From contig URKT01000077.1 of the NCBI GenBank assembly GCA_900548495.1, positions 1 through 10,289 of the forward strand: DNA of 10,289 nt, written 5' to 3'. Made by a program: the position numbers and the translations under genes. Origin of the DNA: an uncultured Collinsella sp. (GTDB taxonomy: Bacteria > Actinomycetota > Coriobacteriia > Coriobacteriales > Coriobacteriaceae). Below are positions 1 through 6,517 of the stretch, piece by piece. Below the pieces are notes generated by a model. It worked only from the letters and a program-made list of their open reading frames with translations. It did no database searches and was not told where the DNA came from. Position 1 is the first letter of the stretch. Each line of letters begins with the position of its first letter.

Positions 1-766
1 CGATCAGGAGCTGGGCGGCGTTGCTCACCATGAAGTACTCCTGATAGATGCGAAGTAGGCGGCCCTGCTCGTCGGAATCGTCGGGGTAGAGGAACAAGGT
101 GAGGTTCTTGGCGATCTCGGTCTTGTCGAAGTCGATGGAACTGCCGGGGACCAGGCTGTCGTCGACGCTCGCCAGGTCGAACAGGCGCAGGCGGTTCTTG
201 GTGGGCTGGCCGTAACCGGGCACATCGATATTGACGAGCTTGGAGGTAACGGCAAAATCGCCGAACTCGACGGTGTAGGAGCGGTCATCGTCGACTAGGA
301 TGTCCTGCTCACCGAGCCACTCGTCGGGGACGGCCTTCTGCTGGTTGTCGACAAAGCGCTGACGGAACAGACCGTAGTGATAGTTGAGGCCCACGCCATC
401 GCCGGTCAAGCCCAGCGTGGCGATGGAATCCAGGAAGCATGCGGCCAAGCGGCCCAGGCCGCCGTTGCCGAGTGACGGCTCGACCTCGAATTCCTCGATC
501 TTGTTGAGGTCGTGGCCTGCGGCGGTGAGCTGGTCCTTAACCTCGTCGTAGATGCCAAGGTCGATCATGTTGTTGATGAGCAGCTTGCCGATCAATAATT
601 CGGCGGAAATGTAATAGAGCTTTTTCTTGCCGTTGTTGAGCGGGCAGGCGGCGGAGCGCTCCTGCACGAGTTTGACCAGCAGCTTGTAAATGCGACGGTC
701 GTCGAGCTGCTCGAGCGAGGTGCCAAAAGACTGCTCGGCGAGTTCCATGAGGTTAATTTGGGGCAT
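1..766 (-). CDS. glgP: Glycogen/maltodextrin phosphorylase, N-terminal part (runs off the window)
   Basis: Family GT35 phosphorylases release glucose 1-phosphate from the non-reducing ends of alpha-1,4-glucans in the cytoplasm, using pyridoxal phosphate. Only the first 255 residues lie here; the family is usually 750-850 residues, so the PLP-lysine domain is outside the window. The identification rests on YYISAELLIGK (about residues 51-61, the counterpart of the family YYLSMEFL motif), the hallmark GNGGLGRLAACF (about 100-111), and LRIYQEYFMVS near the visible end. The ATG at 766-764 follows an AGGAG ribosome site at good spacing. It lies 128 nt downstream of malQ in the same direction, which fits a maltodextrin/glycogen breakdown unit in which MalQ makes longer chains for the phosphorylase. 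It is the standard N-terminus with no sign of damage. Maltodextrin versus glycogen preference cannot be read from this part. Confidence 0.93.
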   Translation of the reverse strand, partial: MPQINLMELAEQSFGTSLEQLDDRRIYKLLVKLVQERSAACPLNNGKKKLYYISAELLIGKLLINNMIDLGIYDEVKDQLTAAGHDLNKIEEFEVEPSLGNGGLGRLAACFLDSIATLGLTGDGVGLNYHYGLFRQRFVDNQQKAVPDEWLGEQDILVDDDRSYTVEFGDFAVTSKLVNIDVPGYGQPTKNRLRLFDLASVDDSLVPGSSIDFDKTEIAKNLTLFLYPDDSDEQGRLLRIYQEYFMVSNAAQLLI

Positions 767-812
767 GTTTTCTCCTGTGATGGGTTGTTTCATGTCTGCA
801 ATTCATAAGAAG

Positions 813-846
813 CCCGCGCGAGGGGATTGGGGTGGCCTCGCGCGGG
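813..846 (-). terminator. GC-rich hairpin between malQ and glgP, weak terminator or attenuator
   Basis: CCCGCGCGAGG (813-823) pairs perfectly with CCTCGCGCGGG (836-846), an 11-bp stem with a 12-nt loop. On the minus strand the stem is followed by CTTCTTAT, which is only partly U-rich, so termination is likely incomplete. This would let malQ transcripts continue into glgP at a lower level. It may instead stabilise or mark the processed end of malQ mRNA. Confidence 0.45.
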
Positions 847-894
847 AAAAGCAAGCGCGTCCGCACGGTGGGGAGGGGTCGGGCGCGGTAGCTC

Positions 895-2400
895 CTATTG
901 AGGAAGCTCGATTTCGGCTTCCGACGGGATGCGGAAGTAGGTCTCGGTCCAGTCGGTGAGCTTGTGCTCGAGCTCGCGGGTGATGGCGCCGTCGAGCATG
1001 CGCCAGGTCCAGTTGCCGCCCAACGTGGCAGGGGTGTTGATGCGCGCCTCGTTGCCCAAGTTGAGCAGATCCTGCATGGTGTAGATGCACGTGTCGCTCA
1101 CGCTGGCGGCGATGGTGCGATTGAGTGCATCTGCCATGGGTTCGCCGGCCTGCTGATGGGTGTACAGGGCTGCCTGCTCGCGCTGACGCGGGGTGGCCGT
1201 TCCCTCAAACCAACCGCGCGCCGTCTCGTTATCGTGGGTGCCCACATAGGCGACGGTGTTGGCGATGTAGTTATGCGGCAGGTAGTACGAGTTGGTACCC
1301 TCAAAGGCAAACTGCAGGATCTTCATGCCGGGGAAGCCCGAGTTGTCGCGCATGTCGATGACGCCGGGGGTGAGGAAGCCCAGGTCCTCGGCGATGATGG
1401 GCAGCGTGCCGAGCTTTTCCTCGAGCGTCTTGAAGAACTTGAGGCCGGGACCCTGCGTCCACGAACCGTAGGACGAATCGGGCGAGGAGAACGGCACCTC
1501 CCAATAGGCCTCGAAGCCGCGGAAGTGATCCAGGCGGATGACGTTGTACATGTCGAGGGCGGCGCGAATGCGGCCCTCCCACCAGGAGAAGCCGTCGGAC
1601 TCCATGGCGTCCCAGTCGTAGATGGGGTTGCCCCAGTACTGGCCGGTGGCCGAGAACTGGTCGGGCGGCGTGCCGGCGACGCTCACCGGATTGCCGGCGG
1701 CGTCGATCTTAAAGAGCTCAGGCGTCGCCCACATCTCGACGGAGTCACGCGAGACATAGATGGGCAGGTCGCCGATGATGAGAATGTCGCGCTCGTTGGC
1801 ATAGGCCTTGAGGCGGCTCCACTGGCGATCGAAGAAGTACTGCGTCATCTGGTGGTAGAGCATACGCTCCGGATGGTCGGCGCAGACCTTGGCGGAAGCC
1901 TCGCCGCGGGTGCGGAGCTCCGCGGGCCACTCCCAAAACGCCTTGAGACCGCACTCCTCTTTGACGGTCATGAACTCACAGTAGGGGATGAGCCAGTCCT
2001 CGTTGGCCTGGATAAAGTCATCGAAATCGGCCGGCTTGTCGGCAGCAAAGCGCTCAGCGGCGCGGTCGAGAATCTGACGGCGGCCGTCAAAGATAGCACC
2101 GTAGTCGACGTTACTGGGGTCGGATCCCAGATACACGCCATCGATATCGCGCTGCTCCAGATACCCTGCCTCGATAAGCTCGGCAAAGTCGATAAAGTTG
2201 GGGTTGCCTGCGCGGGCCGAGAACGACTGATAGGGCGAATCGCCATAGCTGGTCGTCGTAAGGGGCAGAATCTGCCAGTAATGTTGTTTGCACGAGGCGA
2301 GAAAATCGACGAAGTCGTAGGCATTCCAGCCAAAGCCGCCGATTCCGTATGGTCCGGGCAGAGATGAGACGGGCATGAGGACGCCGCTTGCACGCTCCAT
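895..2400 (-). CDS. malQ: 4-alpha-glucanotransferase (amylomaltase, GH77)
   Basis: A cytoplasmic disproportionating enzyme that transfers maltodextrin segments from one alpha-1,4-glucan to another and releases glucose. The 501-residue product has the usual length and opening (MERASGVLMPVSSLPGPYGIG). The GH77 catalytic residues are all visible: nucleophile D291 in IRLDHFRG, acid/base E338 in IIAEDLG, and D390 in GTHDN. The family segment GTPPDQFSATGQYWGNPIYDW is also present (about 243-263). The ATG at 2400 was chosen because GGTGAG (2408-2413) sits 7 nt upstream. In-frame TTG (2415) and GTG (2412) starts exist just upstream but are too close to the AAGAAGG at about 2416-2422 and would add residues not typical of the family. 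It is followed by glgP on the same strand. Regulation may act at the palindrome at 2494-2512. Confidence 0.95.
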   Translation of the reverse strand: MERASGVLMPVSSLPGPYGIGGFGWNAYDFVDFLASCKQHYWQILPLTTTSYGDSPYQSFSARAGNPNFIDFAELIEAGYLEQRDIDGVYLGSDPSNVDYGAIFDGRRQILDRAAERFAADKPADFDDFIQANEDWLIPYCEFMTVKEECGLKAFWEWPAELRTRGEASAKVCADHPERMLYHQMTQYFFDRQWSRLKAYANERDILIIGDLPIYVSRDSVEMWATPELFKIDAAGNPVSVAGTPPDQFSATGQYWGNPIYDWDAMESDGFSWWEGRIRAALDMYNVIRLDHFRGFEAYWEVPFSSPDSSYGSWTQGPGLKFFKTLEEKLGTLPIIAEDLGFLTPGVIDMRDNSGFPGMKILQFAFEGTNSYYLPHNYIANTVAYVGTHDNETARGWFEGTATPRQREQAALYTHQQAGEPMADALNRTIAASVSDTCIYTMQDLLNLGNEARINTPATLGGNWTWRMLDGAITRELEHKLTDWTETYFRIPSEAEIELPQ

Positions 2401-2485
2401 GAATGCGCTCACCAACCTTCTTGTTGTGGGGTCGGCCTGCCGATGGGTGTGCAGTCCGCCTCCGATGTTCTGATTCGATACGCCT

Positions 2486-2491
2486 ATTGTA
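2486..2491 (-). promoter_or_regulatory. Candidate -10 element for malQ
   Basis: TACAAT on the minus strand, five of six matches to TATAAT, about 85 nt upstream of the malQ ATG. No good -35 lies at 16-18 nt. The best match, TTGCCT (2514-2519), is 22 nt away, so the promoter may be weak or activator-dependent. The inferred 5' leader is about 80 nt. Confidence 0.35.
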
Positions 2492-2493
2492 AA

Positions 2494-2512
2494 ACATGTT
2501 GTTTAAACATGT
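2494..2512. promoter_or_regulatory. Palindromic operator-like site upstream of malQ
   Basis: ACATGTT (2494-2500) and AACATGT (2506-2512) are perfect 7-nt inverted arms around a 5-nt spacer. The 19-bp site lies just upstream of the candidate malQ -10 (TACAAT), where a -35 and spacer would be. This is a common position for a sugar-responsive regulator. The regulator is not identified, and the LacI-type protein encoded at 6518 is only one possibility. Confidence 0.35.
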
Positions 2513-2564
2513 ACAGGCAAGATAAAAAAGTTGGTCGATTTTCGGCGAATGGTTACATGCCATG

Positions 2565-2598
2565 AAAAAGCCCCGACCTCACAACGTGAGATCGGGGC
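2565..2598 (-). terminator. Strong intrinsic terminator of galE
   Basis: GCCCCGA-CTCAC (from 2570) pairs with GTGAG-TCGGGGC (to 2598), with one mismatch (C2577/A2591) and a 3-nt loop. On the minus strand the stem is followed immediately by TTTTT (2569-2565). It begins 21 nt after the galE stop and insulates malQ from galE transcription. Confidence 0.9.
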
Positions 2599-2619
2599 AA
2601 GAGCGGTATGTAGGTTTTG

Positions 2620-3681
2620 CTACTCGGCGTCGGCGAAGCCGTTGGGGTTGTGGCTCTGCCAGTTCCAGCTATCGCGGCACATGTCCGCGATGTCGTACTG
2701 GGCCTTCCAGCCCATCATGCGCTCGGCCTTGGAGGCATCGCACCAGTTGGCAGCGATGTCGCCGGCGCGGCGCTCGCGGATCACGTAGGGCAGCTCCTTG
2801 CCACAAGCCTTGGAGAAGGCGGCGACGACCTCGAGTACCGAGGTGCCGGTGCCGGTGCCCAAGTTAAAGATCTCGACGCCGGTCTTGCCGTTCATCCAGT
2901 TGAGGGCGGCCACGTGACCAGATGCCAGATCGCACACGTGGATGTAATCGCGCACGCCGGTGCCGTCGGGGGTGGGGTAGTCGTTGCCAAAGACCTGAAC
3001 GGCCTCGAGCTTGCCCACGGCGACCTGGGCGACATAGGGCACCAGGTTGTTGGGGATGCCCTTGGGATCCTCGCCGATCAGGCCCGACGGATGGGCGCCG
3101 ATGGGATTGAAATAACGGAGTAGCACGACGTCCCACTCGGGGTCGGCGGTGTGGACGTCCATAAGGATCTGCTCGATCATCCACTTGGTCCAACCATAGG
3201 GGTTGGTCGCGGGCTTCTTAGGATCCTCCTCGGTGACGGGCGGGTTGTCCGGGTCGCCGTAGACGGTCGAGGAGCTCGAGAAGATGATGGACTTGCAGCC
3301 ATGGTTGCGCATGACGTCGATGAGCACCAGGGTGTTCTCGATGTTGTTGTGGTAGTACTCGACGGGCTTGCTCACCGACTCGCCGACGGCCTTAAAGCCG
3401 GCAAAGTGGATGACGCGGTCGATCTGATGGGTATCGAAGATCTTGTTCATCGCATCGCGGTCGAGCACGTTGGCCTCGTAGAAGGTGAGGTTCTTGGCGG
3501 CCTCGTCGCCCACGATGGTCTTGACGCGGTCGACGGCGACGGCGCTGGAGTTGGAGAGATCATCGACGATGACGACCTGGTAGCCACCCTCGAGCAGCTG
3601 AACGACGGTGTGCGAGCCGATAAAGCCGGCGCCACCGGTAACGAGGACACAGGTGTCTTTGGGGTCGAGTGCTTTGGACAT
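2620..3681 (-). CDS. galE: UDP-glucose 4-epimerase
   Basis: A cytoplasmic, NAD-dependent extended short-chain dehydrogenase that interconverts UDP-glucose and UDP-galactose for the Leloir pathway and for glycan precursors. The 353-residue protein is a little longer than the usual 338-345. The NAD-binding glycine motif GGAGFIG spans residues 16-22 (G16, G19, G22), the catalytic pair is Y162/K166 in YGWTK, and S137-T139 lie in the SSSSTVYGD segment. The C-terminus (FSKACGK, GDIAANWCDASKAERMMGW, WNWQSHNPNGF) closely parallels the E. coli enzyme. AGGAG lies a few bases upstream of the ATG at 3681. The position equivalent to E. coli Tyr299, which sets the size of the sugar pocket, appears to be Asn312, so activity on N-acetylated UDP-sugars is possible (inference). 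It has its own terminator and so is probably monocistronic. Confidence 0.95.
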   Translation of the reverse strand: MSKALDPKDTCVLVTGGAGFIGSHTVVQLLEGGYQVVIVDDLSNSSAVAVDRVKTIVGDEAAKNLTFYEANVLDRDAMNKIFDTHQIDRVIHFAGFKAVGESVSKPVEYYHNNIENTLVLIDVMRNHGCKSIIFSSSSTVYGDPDNPPVTEEDPKKPATNPYGWTKWMIEQILMDVHTADPEWDVVLLRYFNPIGAHPSGLIGEDPKGIPNNLVPYVAQVAVGKLEAVQVFGNDYPTPDGTGVRDYIHVCDLASGHVAALNWMNGKTGVEIFNLGTGTGTSVLEVVAAFSKACGKELPYVIRERRAGDIAANWCDASKAERMMGWKAQYDIADMCRDSWNWQSHNPNGFADAE

Positions 3682-3718
3682 GTAGTCTCCTATCGAATCA
3701 GGAACACTTCTTCAGGGG

Positions 3719-3724
3719 AGTATA
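3719..3724 (-). promoter_or_regulatory. Candidate -10 element for galE
   Basis: TATACT on the minus strand, five of six matches to consensus, about 38 nt upstream of the galE ATG, giving a short leader of about 30 nt. No convincing -35 hexamer sits at 16-18 nt spacing. Confidence 0.35.
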
Positions 3725-3875
3725 GCGCAGGCAGGGACGCCCAAATCGTGCGCTGTAGGAAAAGCAGAGGATTGTGCTAACGTACTCATAGAAGAGCTTG
3801 CGTACGCATAACCTGATCTTTGACATTTGCTTACGAGCCGCTGACCTTGTAGTTTCCTGCCGTTCGTGGAAATCG

Positions 3876-3903
3876 TTGGGACGCGCCATATGTACGCTAA
3901 TAT
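3876..3903 (+). promoter_or_regulatory. Candidate promoter for the secreted coiled-coil peptidase gene
   Basis: TTGGGA (3876-3881) and TAATAT (3898-3903) at 16-nt spacing, with an expected start near 3910 and a leader of about 38 nt. A second AT-rich candidate, TATAAAT (3921-3927), lacks a -35. The ribosome site ACGGAG (3937-3942) lies 5 nt before the ATG. The region is full of ATATGT/ACATAT inverted repeats (see 3887-3950). Confidence 0.3.
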
Positions 3904-3950
3904 GTATGAGTTGAGCGACATATAAATAAACATGTAACGGAGTACATATG
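3887..3950. repeat. Nested inverted repeats covering the promoter and start codon
   Basis: CATATGTAC (3887-3895) is the exact reverse complement of GTACATATG (3942-3950), whose last three bases are the start codon of the next gene. Nested inside, ATATGT (3900-3905) is inverted as ACATAT (3918-3923). The pair could be a DNA operator or, if transcription starts upstream, an RNA hairpin masking the start. Part may be chance in AT-rich DNA. Confidence 0.4.
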
Positions 3951-5153
3951 TCACCAAACAGCGATTCCATCCTTTCCCAGGAGTTCTCGCGCCGCACTGC
4001 CCTCAAGGCCCTGTTCGGCGCCGCTTCTGCGGCAGTTCTTTTTGGCCTGCCCGCTCGCGCCCATGCGGCGGAGGCTTCCAAAGAAACCACCGATAAACTG
4101 AATGCCGCCCAGGCCCAGCTCGACGAGGTTCAGGCCCAGCTCGACAGCATCGCAAATGAGTATGCGGCGCTGGCCAACAAGAATGCCCAGACCCTCAACG
4201 ACATCGAGAATGTCCAGGGCAAGATTGACGACACGCAGGCCCAGATCGATGAAAAGAAGGCCGAGCTCAAGAAGAAGCGCAACGACCTTTCCGATCGCGT
4301 GGCCGCCAGCTACAAGTCCGGCGGCACGAACATCCTGTCGCTGCTGCTGGCCTCTGGCTCGTTTGAGGAACTCGTCGCCAACGCGCATTACGTTGAGAAG
4401 ATCAACAAGAGCGACCGCGACGCCATCGAGGACATTCAGACCATCCAGGAAGAGCTCGATGCGCAAAAGACCGAGCTCGAGTCGCAGAAGGCCGACTTAG
4501 AGAAGCTCAAGGACCAGCAGACTGCCCAGATGCAGGACATGCAGGCCAAGCAGCAAGAAGTCCAGACCGTGCTGAACGGTCTTTCCGACGACGTCAAGGA
4601 GCTCATGGCTCAGCGCGATTCCGAGATCCTCGCTGCTGCCCAGGCTGAGGAGGCCGCTAGGAAGGCTGCCGCTGCCGCGGCTGCCGCGAACAAGAACAAT
4701 TCCTACTCGGGTGGTTCGAGCTCGGGTGGTGGATCGTACGCGCCCGGAACTCCGCAGCAGAATGCCGGCTCGGGCAAGCAGCAGGCTGTCGTCAACGCGT
4801 GCTACTCCACGCCTTCGCCGGGTCAGAACTGGTGCGCGGCGTGGGTCACCAATGTCTTCCGTAACGCCGGCGTTGGCTACTTTGGAGGCAATGCGTGCGA
4901 CATGTTTAACGCCTGGTGCTATAGCTCCGACCGCTCGGCGCTGCAGGTGGGCATGATCGTGGCCGATTCCTCGCACAGCGGCACGGGTGCTCCGGGCCTT
5001 ATCTACGGTCATGTGGGTATCTACGTTGGCGGCGGCATCGTTATGAGCAACGAGGGTGCCATTACATCGAAGTCGCTCGATTCGTTCATTAGCTTTTATG
5101 GTACTGGCTCTGGCGTGCGCTGGGGCTGGCTTGGCGGTATTGCACTGTCGTAA
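3948..5153 (+). CDS. Secreted coiled-coil protein with C-terminal CHAP/NlpC-P60-type cysteine peptidase domain
   Basis: Probably a cell-wall hydrolase or division-associated peptidoglycan amidase/endopeptidase of 401 residues, acting outside the membrane. The N-terminus carries a Tat-like signal: S14-R15-R16-T-A-L-K, a hydrophobic stretch at 21-34, and a likely AHA/AE cleavage site after residue 40. Residues about 42-235 form a long coiled coil rich in Q, E, K and A, with a break near 122-150 (SYKSGGTNILSLLLASGSFE), as in the PcsB/CwlO-type N-terminal domain. An Ala-rich stretch and a Ser/Gly linker (about 236-278) follow. The C-terminal domain has candidate catalytic C296 (QNWCAAWV) and H355 (YGHVGIYVGGG), with N368 or E369 as possible third residue, and extra cysteines C285, C317 and C324. 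It is divergent from galE and followed by a terminator. CHAP is preferred, but classical NlpC/P60 cannot be excluded. Confidence 0.85.
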   Translation: MSPNSDSILSQEFSRRTALKALFGAASAAVLFGLPARAHAAEASKETTDKLNAAQAQLDEVQAQLDSIANEYAALANKNAQTLNDIENVQGKIDDTQAQIDEKKAELKKKRNDLSDRVAASYKSGGTNILSLLLASGSFEELVANAHYVEKINKSDRDAIEDIQTIQEELDAQKTELESQKADLEKLKDQQTAQMQDMQAKQQEVQTVLNGLSDDVKELMAQRDSEILAAAQAEEAARKAAAAAAAANKNNSYSGGSSSGGGSYAPGTPQQNAGSGKQQAVVNACYSTPSPGQNWCAAWVTNVFRNAGVGYFGGNACDMFNAWCYSSDRSALQVGMIVADSSHSGTGAPGLIYGHVGIYVGGGIVMSNEGAITSKSLDSFISFYGTGSGVRWGWLGGIALS

Positions 5154-5162
5154 CGGCGGTTT

Positions 5163-5293
5163 GGTCCGGGACAGTCCGAGAGGCATAAGGTTGCCTGCTC
5201 GGGCAGTCCTGCTCGCACGGAGAGCACATTAAGTGCTCTCCGGCTCGTGCGGAACTCGCGATCAACCTTATGCCTCTCGGACTGTCCCGGCCC
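5163..5293. repeat. Long inverted repeat A (31-nt arms) between convergent genes
   Basis: Arms at 5163-5193 and 5263-5293 are complementary over 31 positions with one mismatch (T5165/C5291); the inner 28 pairs are perfect. The 69-nt interior holds another hairpin, CGGAGAGCAC (5218-5227) with GTGCTCTCCG (5233-5242), plus a possible GCAC/GTGC extension. It starts 9 nt after the stop of the upstream gene and has no T-tract of its own. Its ends (GGTCCGGGA...TCCCGGCCCTC) resemble those of the repeat at 7601-7673, suggesting a family of intergenic elements or long 3'-end mRNA structures. Confidence 0.75.
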
Positions 5294-5345
5294 TCTCGGG
5301 TCCTGAGCGCGACGCACCGGACTGGGTTATCTGAATAAATATGGC

Positions 5346-5373
5346 GAAGGCCCCTTTCGGGGCCTTCTTTTTT
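5346..5373 (+). terminator. Intrinsic terminator of the coiled-coil peptidase gene
   Basis: GAAGGCCCC (5346-5354), loop TTTC, GGGGCCTTC (5359-5367), then TTTTTT (5368-5373). It is about 190 nt after the stop, beyond the long inverted repeat. The murB stop codon on the other strand (5374-5372) lies in the T-tract, so the same hairpin sits right behind murB and may serve weakly in both directions. Confidence 0.9.
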
Positions 5374-6334
5374 ATAAAAATTCGCCGACTCGGTGGACTT
5401 CGGGTTCTAGGTCTACGTTGAATTGGTCTTTGACGGTTGCCTGGATGTGGCGGATGAGTTCGTCGACATCGGCGGCGGTGGCGTGGTCGGCGTTGACGAT
5501 GAAGCCGCAGTGCTTCTCGCTCACCTGCGCGCCGCCAACGGCGTGTCCTCGCAGGCCGGCATCCATGATGAGTTTGCCGGCAAAGTAACCCTTGGGGCGC
5601 TTGAAAGTGGAGCCGGCGCTCGGCATGTCGAGCGGCTGCTTGTCCTCGCGGCGCTGGCGGTAGTCGTCCATGTCGGCCTTGATCATCGCGGCGTTGCCCG
5701 GGGCGAGATTGAAGGTGGCCGAAAGCACGATAAAGCCGTCATCGGCGATGCGGCTCTTTCGATAACCCAGGTTGAGCTCGTCGACATCGAACTCGATGAT
5801 ATTGCCGCTGCCGCGGGTGCCGTCGTCGAGCTGGCGAGCGGGTTTGTAGACGCGCACGGACTCCAGCACATCGGCCATGCAGGCACCGTAGGCACCGGCG
5901 TTCATGTAGCAGGCGCCGCCGACCGATCCGGGGATGCCCGAGATGGGCTCCATGCCGGTGAGACCGGCCTCGGCTGCCGCAGCGGCGACATCGGAAAGCA
6001 AGGCGCCGGCTGCCGCCGTGACGTGCGTGCCGTCGACCGTAATGTCGGAGAGTCCCTCGCCCAGCGCCACGACGACGCCGCGGATGCCCTTGTCGCCGAC
6101 GAGCAGGTCGGAGCCGTTGCCCACGATGGTGAGGGGCAGATCGCAGCGATAGCAGGTATCGAGCGTGGCGACGAGGCCCTGCTCGGTATCGGGCGTGACA
6201 AAGACGTCGGCCGGGCCGCCGATCTTAAACGTGGTGTGCTCGCGCATGGGCTCGCTCATCAGTACGTTGTCCTCGCCGGCAACGCCAGCAAGCGCGCACA
6301 GCAGGTCCTCGTTAAAAAAGTCGTTCTCGTGCAT
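5372..6334 (-). CDS. murB: UDP-N-acetylenolpyruvoylglucosamine reductase
   Basis: A cytoplasmic FAD enzyme that uses NADPH to reduce UDP-GlcNAc-enolpyruvate to UDP-MurNAc, the second committed step of peptidoglycan synthesis. The 320-residue product begins MHENDFFNEDLL. It has HTTFKIGGPADVF at the start of the FAD domain, the FAD-binding NGSDLLVGDKGIRG segment (about 73-86), GSVGGACYMNAGAYG (about 136-150), Y191-R192 in YRKSR, the catalytic serine S242 in SAGSTFKRP, and the LEPEV motif with the C-terminal catalytic Glu (E310/E312). It lacks the extra insertion of the longer E. coli type, as is usual for Gram-positives. The ATG at 6334 is preferred: AAAGGCGG (6343-6350) lies 8 nt upstream. An in-frame TTG at 6379 would add 15 low-complexity polar residues without a good ribosome site. 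It is divergent from the LacI-type gene and convergent with the wall-hydrolase gene. Confidence 0.94.
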   Translation of the reverse strand: MHENDFFNEDLLCALAGVAGEDNVLMSEPMREHTTFKIGGPADVFVTPDTEQGLVATLDTCYRCDLPLTIVGNGSDLLVGDKGIRGVVVALGEGLSDITVDGTHVTAAAGALLSDVAAAAAEAGLTGMEPISGIPGSVGGACYMNAGAYGACMADVLESVRVYKPARQLDDGTRGSGNIIEFDVDELNLGYRKSRIADDGFIVLSATFNLAPGNAAMIKADMDDYRQRREDKQPLDMPSAGSTFKRPKGYFAGKLIMDAGLRGHAVGGAQVSEKHCGFIVNADHATAADVDELIRHIQATVKDQFNVDLEPEVHRVGEFL

Positions 6335-6366
6335 ACGAATATCCGCCTTTTGGTGGTCGTTGTCAT

Positions 6367-6383
6367 CAATCGATTGCAATATA
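6367..6383 (-). promoter_or_regulatory. Candidate -10 and adjacent palindrome upstream of murB
   Basis: TATATT on the minus strand (6383-6378) matches five of six -10 bases. Immediately downstream lies the perfect 10-bp palindrome CAATCGATTG (6367-6376), near the expected start of transcription. No clear -35 is seen. The palindrome could be an operator with a central CG, as LacI-type regulators often use, or chance. Confidence 0.3.
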
Positions 6384-6476
6384 CCCCACCCGGACGGATT
6401 TGGTGCGCTGGCGGCGATAAAACAGCCGTCTACCGGATTGGTAAAGTGTTTATCACCGAGGTAGAGGGGTAGTCGC

Positions 6477-6501
6477 TATACTTTCAAGAGATTGCGCGTA
6501 A
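6477..6501 (+). promoter_or_regulatory. Candidate -10 and LacI-type operator upstream of the regulator gene
   Basis: TATACT (6477-6482) is a good -10, but no -35 hexamer is evident at the right spacing. Ten bases on, TTGCGCGTAA (6492-6501) is a palindrome with one mismatched pair and a central CG, the general style of LacI-family operators. Its position over the expected start site and before the AAGGAG ribosome site (6508-6513) suggests autoregulation (inference). Confidence 0.4.
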
Positions 6502-6517
6502 ACCCGGAAGGAGCGAG

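Noticed and set aside
898..2367. Long open frame (489 codons) on the plus strand opposite malQ
   Set aside because: It is the mirror of a strongly supported malQ on the other strand. Long antisense frames are common in GC-rich genes with biased third positions, and the translation shows no recognisable family.
3820..3825. Perfect TTGACA -35 hexamer in the galE/wall-hydrolase intergenic region
   Set aside because: No acceptable -10 at 15-19 nt downstream on the plus strand; the nearest candidate, TTGTAG, is too far.
6335..6379. N-terminal extension of MurB from a TTG at 6379
   Set aside because: No good ribosome site precedes the TTG, the 15 extra residues are polar and atypical, and the ATG at 6334 has AAAGGCGG at proper spacing.
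5423..6472. 349-codon plus-strand open frame opposite murB
   Set aside because: Antisense shadow of murB with low-complexity Gly/Ala/Val/Asp composition, no recognisable domain and no supported ribosome site.
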